NCBI GenBank assembly: GCA_963575745.1
Contig: CAUYUJ010019281.1
Coordinates: 1,589,139 to 1,653,138, forward strand
Length of the DNA stretch: 64,000 nt
Direction of reading: 5' to 3'
Origin: Prorocentrum cordatum
Lineage: Eukaryota > Sar > Dinophyceae > Prorocentrales > Prorocentraceae
Both the position numbers and the translations under genes were made by a program. Of this stretch, positions 1 to 11,508 are shown one piece after another. Each line of letters starts with the position of its first letter. Positions within the stretch are counted from its first letter, which is position 1. Under the pieces are notes generated by a model. That model was not told where the DNA came from. It saw nothing but the letters and a program-made list of their open reading frames with translations, and did not search any database.

Positions 1-472
1 GGTAGACCCGACCAGAAGGGGCAATGTGACAACTGTTGGTCGGTTTTGCTCAGATTTGAAAGATATTTTACAATTCATTTTGACAAGCCAGATTTTTACG
101 TCCAGCATTAGTGCTTAAACTTTATTCTGAGGAAGAATCAGCTCTCTAGAGAAAGTTTGACTATCGAAATATTTGGAGGAACCGACATTTCGAAATTCGT
201 TTTAAGAACCAGTATTTCTCGCACCTGTAGTGGGCTACGCCGCGTCTGCCAGTGAACTTCTCTGGTCCGTAGCTGCAGTATTACTATCAAAACACTTGGC
301 GGAACCGATTTTGCATGAAATCCGAAAACCGCGTTTTTCCATGTGTTGAGCTTACGCTCGAGAAAGCTTCCTCTATGTGTTCCGAGCAGAGGCTCGCGAG
401 AAAAGAGCTCCACGAGGCTCCTGGCAGTGACCTGCTTGACAGTTTACCGCCAGATCCCAGTAGTGTTTCCCT
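1..472 (+). mobile_element. beta-type Helentron-like element, 3' part
   Basis: This plus-strand copy begins outside the window. It carries the body shared with many later copies (the segment ending in the GTGGGCTACGCCGCGTCTGCC-like stretch), then the subterminal end motif near AGAGCTCCACGAGG at 405-420, then a terminal hairpin whose arms resemble GGCAGTGACC and GGTTTACCGCC, and stops at CCCAGT. This order (inverted end motif, then hairpin, then CAGT) is the 3' end of the repeat family. No coding capacity was seen. Confidence 0.6.
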
Positions 473-793
473 TAGCTTGTTGCTGGAAGCTTAAGAGTGA
501 CTCGCACAGCTTTTCTTAGAGCGTTAGCGGCGAAGCTAGAAGAGTAATTCCGGCGCGCCGGGGGGCTAAGTGGCTCGAAAAATCTCGACGGACCTACTCT
601 ACTATTTCTTCGGGGGATGATGATGAGCTTCTTGACTTAACTCGAGCTGCAGATGAGCTACAGAGCTCTTCGGCGCAGCCATCAAAAGAAAAGTGTGGGG
701 AGCGCTAATTTAAAGTATCTAGACGCCTGAACTCGGTCTGCTATCAGCGCTGGAGCCGAAAAACTACGAGCCAGCGGTAAACCGTCAACCTTG
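473..793. repeat. Degenerate H-element remnant and LINE A half-site
   Basis: The stretch contains a decayed plus-strand H-type 5' end (CCCTTAGCTTGTTGCTGGAAG region), a decayed ~180-bp unit (TTAACTCGAGCTGCAG...), and at 767-793 the left half of a terminal hairpin (AGCGGTAAACCGTCAACC). LINE A's 3' end starts directly after this half-site. No gene is seen. Confidence 0.5.
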
Positions 794-819
794 TTTTTTT
801 TGCTTTGCGCAGAGCCACA

Positions 820-835
820 GGCCTGAGTTCAGGCC
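820..835 (-). other. 3' UTR hairpin of LINE A
   Basis: A perfect inverted repeat (GGCCTGA, 2-nt loop, TCAGGCC) lies about 25 nt from the element's 3' end. LINE E has a G/C hairpin at the corresponding place (GGGG/CCCC, 35900-35909), after the shared GAGCGGG in element sense. It may be a recognition structure for the element's RT; that role is inferred. Confidence 0.5.
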
Positions 836-843
836 CGCTCGAG

Positions 844-3800
844 TCACAGTCTAACGCAGAAGGGGCGCAACAGGCCAAGCGCCTGCAGGACCGCCACCAC
901 ACCTTTCAGTAGGTGCTTTGCAGCAAGAAGTTCAGCCTGAGTCACTGCACACGAGGGCGGGAGGCCAAAGGCTTCTGAGGCGACACCGCACCACCAGAAG
1001 CCACTCGGAGAGGCGGAGCCATCCAGATGATTAAGATGAAAGGGAAGCGATGGGAGAATGCACAGATCGAGGACCCAACCACCGCCACAACCCTCAGTGG
1101 AGCGGCCTCCGTCAAAGAAACCTCTCACACCGAGCACGCTCGATGCACTCATTGAAAATAGTCTGTCATCGATTGTCAAGTGGTCCTGGCCCCTCCGAGC
1201 CATCCAGGTCTGTCCATCAGCTCTCGCGTTCCCTTCCCGATAAATCCATTTTGCAATATCACATCCCCGTGAGGGGGCCCGAACGTGCATGGGCATCTCC
1301 ACACATATAGCATAAAACAAATCCTGAATAGCACAAACCGTCGTCGAGTACACATCAGTAGCACATCTAAATAAACCATTAATCCAGTTGCAAATCACAA
1401 GAGTCCCCCGAGATCTCTAGAGGTAGACCCTTCGACCCAAAATCCCACCAAGACCGTCGTTGTTCATTCAGTGCGATTTGCTTTGTAGCCTTTTCCTTCT
1501 CCGCCTCCTCCTTCCTACGCCTCTCCTCCACCGTAAGGCCCTCCGCCTCCACCCTGTAGGGCCACTTGGGATCTCTGAGGACACAATATTGGAGCACATG
1601 CGGCAGGTCCCACATACCCAGCAGCGCATGGACAAAATATCTCCACCCGCCCTCATCCCAAGTCAAGTTAGCGTACCAATAGGCCCCTCCAACCGTCTCG
1701 AACGGAAGCGACCATGGATGGTAGCCCGCAGGGCGTCCGCCCTCACGGTGTCCGGTGAGCTCTCGGGCTTCCTTCGAATTGAGAGTGCGAATGAAAGTAT
1801 CCCTCTCATCGGTCCAAGGCAACACAGCATGCAGCATGCACAAGCGAGAGAGGGAGTGAGGATGGTACGTCTCGGGCCCCAGATCACACCGTACCCGTCG
1901 CCGTTTATATGCAGTGTTCTCGTACGAGCTGTCCAGGGGAACATAGAGGCGCCGTGGAGGCTGTAGCGAGGCCACTGGGGGGTCGATTCGTCGTCGTTCC
2001 TGGGCTCTTTCACGCATCTCACGCATCATCTGGCGTCGGTTAAGCGCGACAGGGGTCGCCTGGGACCCATAGTTGAATACCTGGGAATCCGCTGTGACTG
2101 ACATTGGAGGCGGCACAAGTTGCGATCCTTGAAACAGCACAGGGCCGGGCAACGGCAGCGACAGCGACGTCCGTTGGGCGGCGGCACAAACATCTTTGGC
2201 CCAGCACCACTGTCGATACAGACATAGTTGTGGCAAGCTCGGCAGACCAGCCGAGCGCAGGGCACGTCTCGCATGAAGGTATACAAGCTGCATGAAAATA
2301 CTCCAATCCTCACCCGCCCCCTTTCTCCTCCACCTCATCTTAGCTAAGAGCTTACCCACGCATTTGTGCAATGCAGGTAAAGTACTCTGATCTGACGTCA
2401 TACCCTCTGCTCCACAAAGGATCTTGGCGCGCACTTTACCGTCGTAGCGCCTGAGTCGGCGAAACAGCGGGATGCCCCGACAACAGTAATACCGCGCCTC
2501 ATGCCAAAAGGCCCGCTCACCGCAACTGATACGATGGAGAACGTCGGCATGCGCACGCATCGAAGCATCAATCACCACACCCAATATGGACATACATTCG
2601 ACCCGAGGCAACTTGATAGTGACCGCTGGCGACTGAGAAGTACGGCGCCTCTTCACACCCGAAGCAGATGGTGGCGTTGATTTCCGGCTTTGATCTGCAG
2701 ATGGTGGCGTTGATTTCCGGCTTTGATCAGATGGGGGGCCAGCCACCGTGAAACTCACCACGATGGGCACCTCAGGGGCACACTTGAACCCGCAGAGCAT
2801 ATACTGGAGAGAGCTGGGCTTCCACGAGTACCCTCGGGAGTACAACAGTACCGACATCTCACGCACCATCATTATGAGCTGGTCAGTGGAGGAGGCACCC
2901 AGGATAACATTGTCCGCCCAGATGGCGCGGGAGAAAACCAGAGCGCCTGCTTGATCCGCGAGGGGAAAGCCAATGCCAGCACGACGCCAGTTGTGGCACA
3001 AGTCGCTCCACATCACAATCGTCTCACATATCCAGCCCATGGGGGCTTCAACTGAGCCTGTCTTCACACATCGGTCCCATGGTACACCCATGACCTCGAC
3101 ATCCTGAAATTTGAAATCTGCAACACAGTGACTCTGTGGTTCTAATATAGCATAGGCCAGGTCGGGGGGAAACGATAACGCACCCATGGACTCCGAGAGG
3201 TTGTTCACCGTCAGGTGGTCGAAAGCACGCAATACACCCAGGGACGCGAAACAGCAAGAGTGAGACTTACCCCACTCCACACCATGTTGAGCTCACCTCT
3301 TGACAACCGCTGTGACCTCGTGTACCCTGCGCTCACCCGCAAATCCGTGGAGCATACACCCAGGTGGAGTCGATCGCAGATGGGACGCAGCGAGGATAAT
3401 CAAACACGAATGGTACCACTTTGATATCACACTAAGAAGACTGAGAGCACGCATTTCTGTAAAGTCGGTGGCGCGCTGGTGCTTGGGCATCAGCGCGATG
3501 CGAATGGAACGCCACACCGAGGTGGCATCGAACTCGCGGCTAAACAGCTGTCGAAAGGCCTTCAAGATGGAGCAGAGAGCGGACCAGGGCACGCATCGGA
3601 GCATACTGGCACTGATCCCATCCTTCCCCACCGAACGTCCCACTTTGAGCTTCGCACGGGCTCTCATGAGGATCCCCATTGAGATAGCATCCCGTCCGAG
3701 GCAGCCGTGAGGGCCACCCGATGTATCCTGTAACCGCCTCCTCCTCTCCTCCAGCATTCCTTGAGTAACACTCCTCTCCTCCTCACAACAGTAATGAATG

Positions 3801-5152
3801 AAACCGTCTACACGTGAAGCCTCCTCCCACTTCAGAACATCACACGTATCCTCCCCATCCACATGCAGCGTATAGAGATGTGTACGTCACTGTGCATCTG
3901 GTCGAAACGAGTATTCCGCGAGGCGTCGCCTGTGGACTCGACGCCCACGTTGCCTCTCACGACGGGCAGCCTTAATCTCCTCCTCCGAACATTCCCCCGC
4001 CTTCCACCTCCTACGAACTTCAGTCAACCGAAGACGTGCCTGGATGTAATCCTTACTGACCCGTGGGAGAGTGTCCTGGTAGGTAGGGGCGTGCCCGAAC
4101 TTGGAGGCCTCCTTGAGGATATGGGTGCCGATCTCAGCCGGTGCCATTTCTGTCGGTCCGTCACACAGAGTACGGTCGATACTACTGCGCAGCTGCTGCA
4201 GAGAGTCCTCGGCACACCGCCAGTGGGTGTTGTTGCGAGGGCGCTGCCCGGCAGTCCTTGCTGGCATGGCAGTCTGCGGAAGTACGAGCGACACAATCGC
4301 ACGGTCGCTCCACCATGTTTCTAGCTGCAAAGTGCCCTCAGCCATGGCCTCTCGGGGCACCGCCCAAGTGACCGAAGTAGAGGGTAGGTCGACGAACCAG
4401 CGTCTCGGTACACACAGATAGTCATACACATGTTGATACTGTTGCGCCTCAGGAATATATTTGGTTGACCGCCACGTGGGCCTGCGAGGGCCGTCGAAGG
4501 TATTCGCCATCAACAGTCCCAAGACTCCGATAGTGGTGGTAAGGGCCTCGGAGTAGGCCTGGGAGAACTCGCGGGCGCCCTTTTCGAAACCTCCAGAGGT
4601 CCTGCGGGGAGCAGGGGAAGTACCATCCACAAAAGGGCCCGTCACAGGCCACTGCTCATGGAAGACCTCACCCTCCACCTCCACCTGCCCGTCCACCCCC
4701 AAGACGACGTCCCTGATACCAAACTGCGACTTCAATCGTTGGATAGTCAACGCAACCTCCCTCAGGACACGGTGATACTCGCAGAGGGCCCGGAAGAAAG
4801 CATCACGACTCTTTCCAAACACATATTTGTGAGGCAAGTAAACGCTGATGGCAATCATACTGCGAAATATCACGGCACACCATCGGTCGCCTCGATCCGA
4901 AGAGATACGCTGATTGCACCACCTAGTATTGTACAGTACGCATGCACGCCTACACACATAATGCTCGGTATGCCATGACGCCCCAAAATCCGTCAAATGC
5001 TGAGCCTCCTGGAGCAATGCAACCCCAACCCCAAATCTTGAATTCTGAAAATTGTCACGCACAACTTCCTGGCAGAAGAGTTTCCCCAACTTCCGACAGT
5101 TCCATGTGGCGATAGATACCGCCTGAGTGTCGAGCCAGGCGTCGGGGCCCCG
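844..5152 (-). pseudogene. LINE A ORF2: EEP endonuclease, RT, permuted RNase H (broken)
   Basis: ORF2 follows the ORF1 stop codon (TAG, 5153-5155) in the same frame with no ATG before the endonuclease start motif ATWNCRKLG. Endonuclease motifs seen are WN, LLQE and VYDY; the final SDH is SDR here and the DxN box reads DGQ, so it is probably inactive. The RT has VGKDGIS, motif A with the first Asp changed to Gly (LGVLRAFD), KTGSVEAP and WADN. A short tandem repeat (DQSRKSTPPSA twice) lies between the RT core and the thumb region. RNase H motifs follow in permuted order: GDS near 1390, EGNARAD, FDGGRS, AELLAAK. Lesions are TGA at 3887 and 3293 and a frameshift at about 1390. Except for that frameshift, the 4.3 kb stays in one frame. 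Confidence 0.88.
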
Positions 5153-6322
5153 CTACTCGGTGGAGTGCAAGGCTGCCTTGAACCCCGCCAGCTTGAATGT
5201 CGAATCGATCCGATGGGGTGCCGTCTCATCCAACAACCACTGATCCGCACGGTCGGTCCTGAACGATGCAATACAAGCTCCGTCCGTGTACTGGAGGCGA
5301 GGATACGCCCAGACGAACGTCGTCAGAGGGCCATACGACTCGATACGCACACATCCGTCCACCAAGCTGATGTGTTTGTAGAAGCACGCCTTGAACCTCC
5401 CCGCTGCAGCTACATGAGGCTGCTTCCATGGGGAGTATTCCACAAGGATAGACACACGGCACTGCACAATACGTTTGTACTCCCTGACATCCTGGTCCTG
5501 TGCAAAGATGCGCCCGCCCTGGAAACACTGCATCCAAACCTTCCTACACTCCCACATCACATCCCGACTCACAGTGGATTTGAAGTGCACACTGACCCGA
5601 TACAGTCCGCACGACTTGTTAGTATTTTCGCTGTTGGTCCGAACCTCGTCGATATGTTGGAGACAGCCTGCCTTCTCAAACAAGTACGCCAGGCAGCGCT
5701 GAGCCGCCGCCTCATTGAACAACACCTCGGAACGCTGTGAGATCTCACGATTGGCACCTTTCGCCCAACCCTGAATAGCGATATAAGTCGGAGTGAACGG
5801 CAGACGAGGGACACGTCCGAAGTCTTGCGGCCGTGAGGCCTGGTAGGACACACGTGGGGCACCAACGGTACTCGGGGCACCTGTGGAGCTGCTGGAGCCT
5901 GCACGAGTCTGGATGGCCTGCTGGAGTTCTTCAATCTGACGTTGTTGTGCTGCTTGAGACTTCCTGATATCAACAATATCCGTCTGATTCTGCTGCACTG
6001 CCTCCCCCAATGGTTTGAGACGAACCTTAAGAGAACTGTCGAAGAAGTGCTGCTGTTCTGAGAACTTGGAGCCCAGGAGGGCCGCAATGGAAGCCATGGG
6101 ATCCGCTGGGGCCCCCGGAACCTTTCGGGCCCTCTTAGCATCCTCTGAAGCAACACGTTCGGCAACCGCAGCACAACCCTCCAACCGACTAACTGTAAGT
6201 CTGACATTCCCAGGTGCAGGGGCAGCCAGCGCTCTCTCGAACTCATCTCGCTCCTCCTCTCCGTCCCCACCTCCCATCGGCATATCCCGTGCACCCGTCG
6301 GAGTACCCAACACAGCCGTCAT
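5153..6322 (-). CDS. LINE A ORF1 protein
   Basis: The open frame is 389 codons from the first in-frame ATG (6320-6322) to TAG (5153-5155); upstream codons are open but have no ATG. The protein has an acidic start, a Gln-rich coiled-coil-like stretch (VQQNQTDIVDIRKSQAAQQ), then a conserved block also found in E, D and C: xIxIxGW, a long helix-like segment, YRVSVHFK and DVMWECRK. The order coiled coil, then an alpha/beta block, recalls L1-type ORF1 RNA-binding chaperones, but I see no CCHC knuckle and cannot assign a fold. It probably binds the element RNA; this is inferred from position. The stop codon is followed in frame by ORF2. Confidence 0.75.
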   Translation of the reverse strand: MTAVLGTPTGARDMPMGGGDGEEERDEFERALAAPAPGNVRLTVSRLEGCAAVAERVASEDAKRARKVPGAPADPMASIAALLGSKFSEQQHFFDSSLKVRLKPLGEAVQQNQTDIVDIRKSQAAQQRQIEELQQAIQTRAGSSSSTGAPSTVGAPRVSYQASRPQDFGRVPRLPFTPTYIAIQGWAKGANREISQRSEVLFNEAAAQRCLAYLFEKAGCLQHIDEVRTNSENTNKSCGLYRVSVHFKSTVSRDVMWECRKVWMQCFQGGRIFAQDQDVREYKRIVQCRVSILVEYSPWKQPHVAAAGRFKACFYKHISLVDGCVRIESYGPLTTFVWAYPRLQYTDGACIASFRTDRADQWLLDETAPHRIDSTFKLAGFKAALHSTE

Positions 6323-6594
6323 CTGTGGACGTCGACGCCTGGTGTACCGTGTAAGATTGGCAAGAAAGTTATACTCCTCAACACTCGTCGCGGCGAGCAA
6401 GTCGCAAGCACACGTGCAATGGAGCAGAAAAACTGTAAGCCGGGCTCGATCCAACGATACTGCAACCACAACAAAGAGAGAGCACCTGCTGACCTGGAAG
6501 AGCACGCCGATGGAGCACTTGTCGCAGCTGTGCGACAGGTGGCCCCCGCGCGCCCCGCGGATACAGTACGATACACGAGTGTGTAAGCACCTGA

Positions 6595-6607
6595 CCGCAC
6601 GATGCGG
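6595..6607 (-). other. 5' UTR hairpin of LINE A
   Basis: CCGCA, a 3-nt loop and TGCGG form a 5-bp stem next to the motif GGCTCGAGG. The same hairpin is at 46516-46528 (N1), 54693-54705 (D) and, with a compensating pair change (CTGCA/TGCAG), at 35126-35138 (N2). Confidence 0.6.
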
Positions 6608-6639
6608 CTCGAGGGGCCCCCGACGGTAGCCAGGGAAGA

Positions 6640-9600
6640 CCTAGGTTTTGTGCGCATTGCGCGTCGCCACAGCAGGGTCGGGTAACCGCCCAGGCGAGAG
6701 CCACACAAGGAGACCTAATAGCCTGCCAAGCGCAGGCAGTCCTCCACTCCCAGAAGGAGTTGCCGGGCAGACTCTAACTCAGCAGCAGCGATCGTGCTCG
6801 AGGGGGGAGAAGGCAGGAGGATGAAGCCACATTGGACTCCCACATTCCACTCGGGAGAAGGACAGGATAACCGTCAACAGAAGAGGAGCACACATGAATA
6901 TCAACCTGCCAGCCGCAGCCTACGCCCAGATAAGATCTCCCACCATCGAAGCATCCCCGAATAGCGTCGATCAGAATAGCGCTAGCTTTAACAAGGGATA
7001 GGAAATCATGCCTAAAACGTGTTTCACAAACTCCATGCCGAGCTCTGTGTGTGAACACATCCGCAGCAGTATTGTCTTCTCTGCACACCCACTTGAAGAT
7101 GTGTCTCCCAAGAGAGGCCGCCTGCACCCCACAGCTCTTAGCTAGAGTGTCTAAAGTATTCTGAATGCCACCCACAATTCTGTCATAATTCACATTAGCA
7201 GTAAAGTCAAGACCTTGAGTCCACCGCGCAACACATTGAGAGCCACCCCGCAGTTCAACGGCGAGCTTACCTGTCTGGAACTCCCACTCCGTGTAATCCT
7301 CCAACATCTTAGCACACCGTTTAGACACCTCCTCCTCCCTCTTTCTGCTGAGCACCTCCGAAAGCAGATCCTCCTCCCTCTCCTCCTTAGGCTTCCAAGG
7401 AACAGGATCTTCGAGTACCAGAAAATCAGAAACGCCAGGAACCTGGAGTAGCATAAAAACTTCCCGAGCAAACTTGACCCAGGCCGTCTCCGTCCATTCA
7501 AGAACATGGTACCAATATTTTCCCCCCACAAGCTCGAATGGTGTTCTCCATGGGCGCATGCCAATCGGGGCGCGGCCAGTCCTCGCACGAGTCCCCGCAC
7601 GTCCAGCCTGACTGCCCAGAGACAACACGAGATCGTCCCGCCCGGATTCCCACTCCCCCCCTCCGTGCAGCATGGACAGGCGCGCCTGCAGGTAGCCGTT
7701 GACAGCAGTGCCCATGTCCACCACCGCGGGCTGATTGTAGGAGCGGGTTGGGTCCTCAAACCTGTCTCTGTGCCTCGCCGTGTTCTGGGAAAGTGGGGTC
7801 CTCTGACGTTTAGCCTCATTCATGCACACCGTCTTTCTTTTTCGGCGGTTCAAGGGCTCAGAAGGCGTAGCATTACCAGCAGAAGCACCAGGAGCGCACG
7901 CAGGAGACGGGACATGCTGCGAGCCACCCACAACAGAAGCCTCCTCCGAGTCACCACAGCCCCTGCCGAAACAAGACAGAGCAATATCTTTGGCCCATCT
8001 CCACTGTCGGTGCAAGAAGACTTGTGCCAACGACGGTCTGCCAGAGTCACACAAAGCTTGCCTCCCTCTTTTGTACATGCGTGACATGAACACTGCCCAA
8101 CCCTCCTCCTCCCGCTTAGCTCTCCAAGTCATCCTACTCAGCGTCTCCCCCTCCTCCTTGTGGATGAATGCAATCGTGGAACTATCTACCGTGGCACCTT
8201 CCGGACCAAAGAGAAACTTAGACCTGACTCCCGACTCGTATCGTTAAAATTTATTGTTCCAAGCATTCCTCCTCGAGGGGTAGAAACAAAGATCCTTCCA
8301 GAAAGCACGCACAGCCTTACCCATTCGATATCGTACATCATCATGGTCGTTGACTTTCCTCGCAATCAACGTCCCCAGCACAACGATCTCATCAACCTGC
8401 GGAATAGTAACGCTGGCAGGGAGGTTAGCATTGGGCTCTCCAGTAATACCTGGCGGGAACAACGTCACCATGAGAGGCTCCGTCACGCCGGCGGTGGCGC
8501 CCACGTCCATGAACTCGAGACTACTCTGCTTCCAACGAAAACCATGATCATGGAGAGCCCACGTCAACTGCAAAATCATAGTAGCCAAAGTGGGGCGATC
8601 TGCAGCCGCAAGCAGCACATTGTCAGCCCATACGAAGTGACTCACAACAATACCTCCAACCTCGCTGGAGAGCCTGACCCCCACAGCGTCTCTCGCCCAA
8701 GCAGAGGTAATGTCACCGAACATGACCAAGGATTGAGCTGTCCACAGGTCAGGCCCTTCCTTGGAACCCGTCTTGACAGACGCCGTCCAAGGGAGAGTGT
8801 CAGCGCAGACACCTTCAAATTGGAAGACAGCCTCATTGCCGACAGAATTCTCAATAAGACCATACCGAAGCTCAACATCCACACCCAATCGCTCAAGCGT
8901 AGAAGATGCAACTTGGACAGTGGGTGAATCAAACGCAGTGGCAACATCCAAGGAAGCAAATACGACATTATCCTCCTTCCCCCACAACCTGGCATGCCTA
9001 CACATCGTTTTTAGTCCCGACGTCACCTTATGTGTCTTACGACCCTGCTGGAAGCCATACATGCACAGAGACGGAGCAACAGCAGGAGCAATAGCCACCA
9101 AGTGCGAATTGAGTAGTATACACAAGCAGCCCATGTACCATGTGTTAACCACCGAGTTCACAGCAAGAGTACGACTCTCATCAAACTTCTTTTCCTTCCC
9201 ATTCTTCAACATAATAGACGCACGAATGAACTTCCAAGATTCAGGTGCCTCCGCCAGTCGCCAGAAGCGCCGCTGGAAGCAATCAAGCACCACACGTAGG
9301 GCTTCCCAGGACAGAGAGCGTGACATGCGTGCACTGATCCCGTCAGCACCTACAGCGCTGCCTCCCCGAAGCCTCGAACGAGCACGACAGAGAACATGCA
9401 TGGTAATAGGAGAAGAAGTGTGAGTGCTGCACGCGCGTGCCACCTCAGCTTGAACCCGAAGCTGCTCCAGGGTCGCCAAGTTCATAGCAAGACGATCCGA
9501 CTTAAGAGTACTTAGCCCTGACCACCCTCGTCATATCCTCCTTTGACTTACTGCGATCCTCACACAATTCACCATAAATCACCATAGAGTTAGAAACAGT

Positions 9601-10540
9601 CTTAGTCTTGACCCCATCCCGATAACGATAAAGAAATAGACGTTTCTTGAACTGCCTTCGAACACGATTCCAACGACGACGAATATCCTTAAACGCGGCC
9701 TCATCGATTTGACCAGATTTCCAGAGCTTGTGAACTCTGTAGTGGGCCTCTTTCACCTGAGCCTCCTCCTGGGTCAACTTCGGGACGAGCGAAAACGATT
9801 TAAACCCAAAGCAGCGCTTATCGGCAGTAGCCCCCTCCTTCAATAGTGATTCCAGGTCAGCTAGAGAAATGGATCTCCACCTAGCACGCCAAATCACCTT
9901 GCCCTCGGACTCCTCCGTGCAGTACTGGTTTTTACGTTCACCATTTCGGCCGCTCCCCCCACCCGACTTCCCCCCAGCAACCTGCGTTACAGCCAGATCA
10001 AACTCCCTGCACTGTTTCACCTCCTTACCCTCCTGCACAAACCACGAGGCGAACGATCGACTGCCAGTGGCCTTCGTCCTACCAGAGGACTTCCCCTGCA
10101 GCGAACAAGGGAGGTCGAAACATATCATCTTGTGGTCACTCCATCCCGTGTCACGAGAGCCAGGAGGATGCGCATACACGACGCGCAGCTTCGAACACAT
10201 AACAGGTGTCTCCCAAGCCAAAGGACACGCAACATAATCAATGACATGTTTAATCCGAGCCCCTCCACCACACCAGGTCAACCCACGATCCAGGAACGTG
10301 TTAATCAGCTTCAGACGTAACTGAGCCATACAGGTACACCAAGCACGCGCACATGCACCCTGCAACGCCTTCCTGCCAAAGCCCTCCTCCCCCCTCACAG
10401 TACGCCGATGCACACCACCCCCAGAGATACGAAGCCGATCAATATCAACATGAGGCTGCACTTCAACATTGGCGCCGGCGCACACAACAACATCACATGC
10501 GCACAGCAGCACGAGAGAACTCAAGAAGAGCGTTCTGGTA
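6640..10540 (-). mobile_element. LINE B, 5'-truncated, inverted partner of C
   Basis: The copy runs from inside the endonuclease domain (about 10540) to a 3' UTR that ends at about 6640 (CGCACAAAACC in element sense). Its 3' end sits directly against the 5' end of LINE A, giving a head-to-tail pair. It matches LINE C closely along its whole length but on the opposite strand, with the two copies meeting at about 10540. It lacks about 18 nt that C has near 11940-11960. Confidence 0.85.
6715..10540 (-). pseudogene. LINE B ORF2 remnant
   Basis: The remnant begins at the endonuclease D-x-N region (VVVCAGANVEV) and keeps the HVIDYV and SDH motifs. RT motifs are GADGIS, an intact motif A (SLDVATAFD), KTGSKEGP and WADN. 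RNase H motifs run GGSQ (the GDS Asp lost), EDNTAAD, FDGGRS, then AELESARQLLLG just before the stop TAG at 6715-6717. Lesions are a frameshift near 9500, TAA at 8244 (Lys in C), and one missing base in a C-run near 6800 that separates FDGG from AELE. The recovered C terminus shows that 6718-6790 belongs to B's coding region rather than to an LINE A UTR. Confidence 0.85.
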
Positions 10541-11508
10541 CAACTGGAACGTGGCCTGTTGCGATTGGACTGTTGCGTAATGAGTTCCAGAATTTGGCTG
10601 AAATGCTCAGAGGTACCCTGACTGAGCATAAGGAGGAGGTGAGGCAGGAGATGCAGGAGGAGATTGCACCTTTGAAGTCGGACCTTGAACAGCTAAAGGA
10701 GGTGGTGAAGCAGCAGCAGCAGCAGCAGGAGGTGGTGAACGCTCAGGTTCAGAAGCAGTTGGCAACTGTAGGGAATGATGGCGCGGCCAGCGATGCAGCC
10801 TCTGTTTCTACTCGGGTGAGCTTCGGAGGCAACGCAAGCAGTAGGGAGAGACCCCCATGTGTCCCTGGTTATGTTACGCTCTCGGGCTGGACCTCGGGAG
10901 ACCCTCGTGACGCGCAGGCTCGGACGAGTAACGTCATGACCGAGGTCAGGGCCACCAGAGTTATTCAGGTTCTCTTGGATGAAGTTGGCTCGCAGTTCGA
11001 GGCTGATGCGAAGATCTTCGATCGAGATGCTACCAAGCGTGAGTTCCTGGGCAAGCCGTTCGGTGTTTTTAGGTTACGTATTTTCTTCGTCCACGGCACG
11101 AGCAAGGACACAGTCTGGGAGGTCAGGGAGGCTTTCTGGAATGCTATCACCTCGCGCACGGGCTCCCATTGGAAAGATGATTCTCTCCTTGCTGCTACCC
11201 AGTCGTGCATCAGTATACGTGCGCAGTGTGAGCCTTGGCGTGAGGGACAAGTGAGCGCAGGTAGTAAGCTTACAGCAACATACTTCCGTGCGAGGAACCC
11301 CTTGAAGAAGAACAATCGTGTACGTATCCAGTATGGGTATCCTGAAATGTCTTGGGATTGGGGCTATCCTGAAACCGGCGGGCAGATCTGTTTGGGAACT
11401 TGGGACCCCAGGCACGGTTGGACCCTGAGGCCTGGATCGGTGATGGAGTTTGACGACAAGATTCTTCCTGGACCCTGGCAGATGTTGCTGAACGGTGACT
11501 CTGTGTGA
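10541..11508 (+). pseudogene. LINE C ORF1 (N-terminally truncated)
   Basis: The open frame runs into the junction with B without its own start; upstream codons belong to antisense B sequence. It encodes a Glu/Gln-rich coiled-coil-like segment (EEVRQEMQEEIAPLKSD, then a poly-Gln run), then the conserved ORF1 block: YVTLSGWTSGD, FRLRIFFVHGT and KDTVWEVRE. This block matches D closely (TWIQISGF, FRIYFKNGT, KDTVWEVRN). TGA at 11506-11508 ends the frame. ORF2 is open in the -1 frame from 11499 and overlaps the ORF1 end by a few codons. Confidence 0.78.

Larger units (their letters stand above)
794..6639 (-). mobile_element. LINE A, near full-length non-LTR retrotransposon
   Basis: The element holds ORF1 (5153-6322), then ORF2 with endonuclease, RT and RNase H down to 844. 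The 3' tail is short and A-rich (GCAAAGCAAAAAAAA in element sense) and abuts the hairpin half-site. The 5' end is placed at about 6639, where the 3' end of LINE B begins; it is inferred by comparison with the C element's 3' end and is good to about 10 bp. The length, about 5.8 kb, matches LINEs D and E. Its 3' tail resembles that of E (GGCTCxGxGCAAAGCAAAA), so A and E look like sister families. Confidence 0.85.

Noticed and set aside
1050-6629. Plus-strand open frames of 60-204 codons across LINEs A and B
   Set aside because: They are antisense to ORF1/ORF2 and show no motif; the opposite strand carries clear EN, RT and RNase H signatures.
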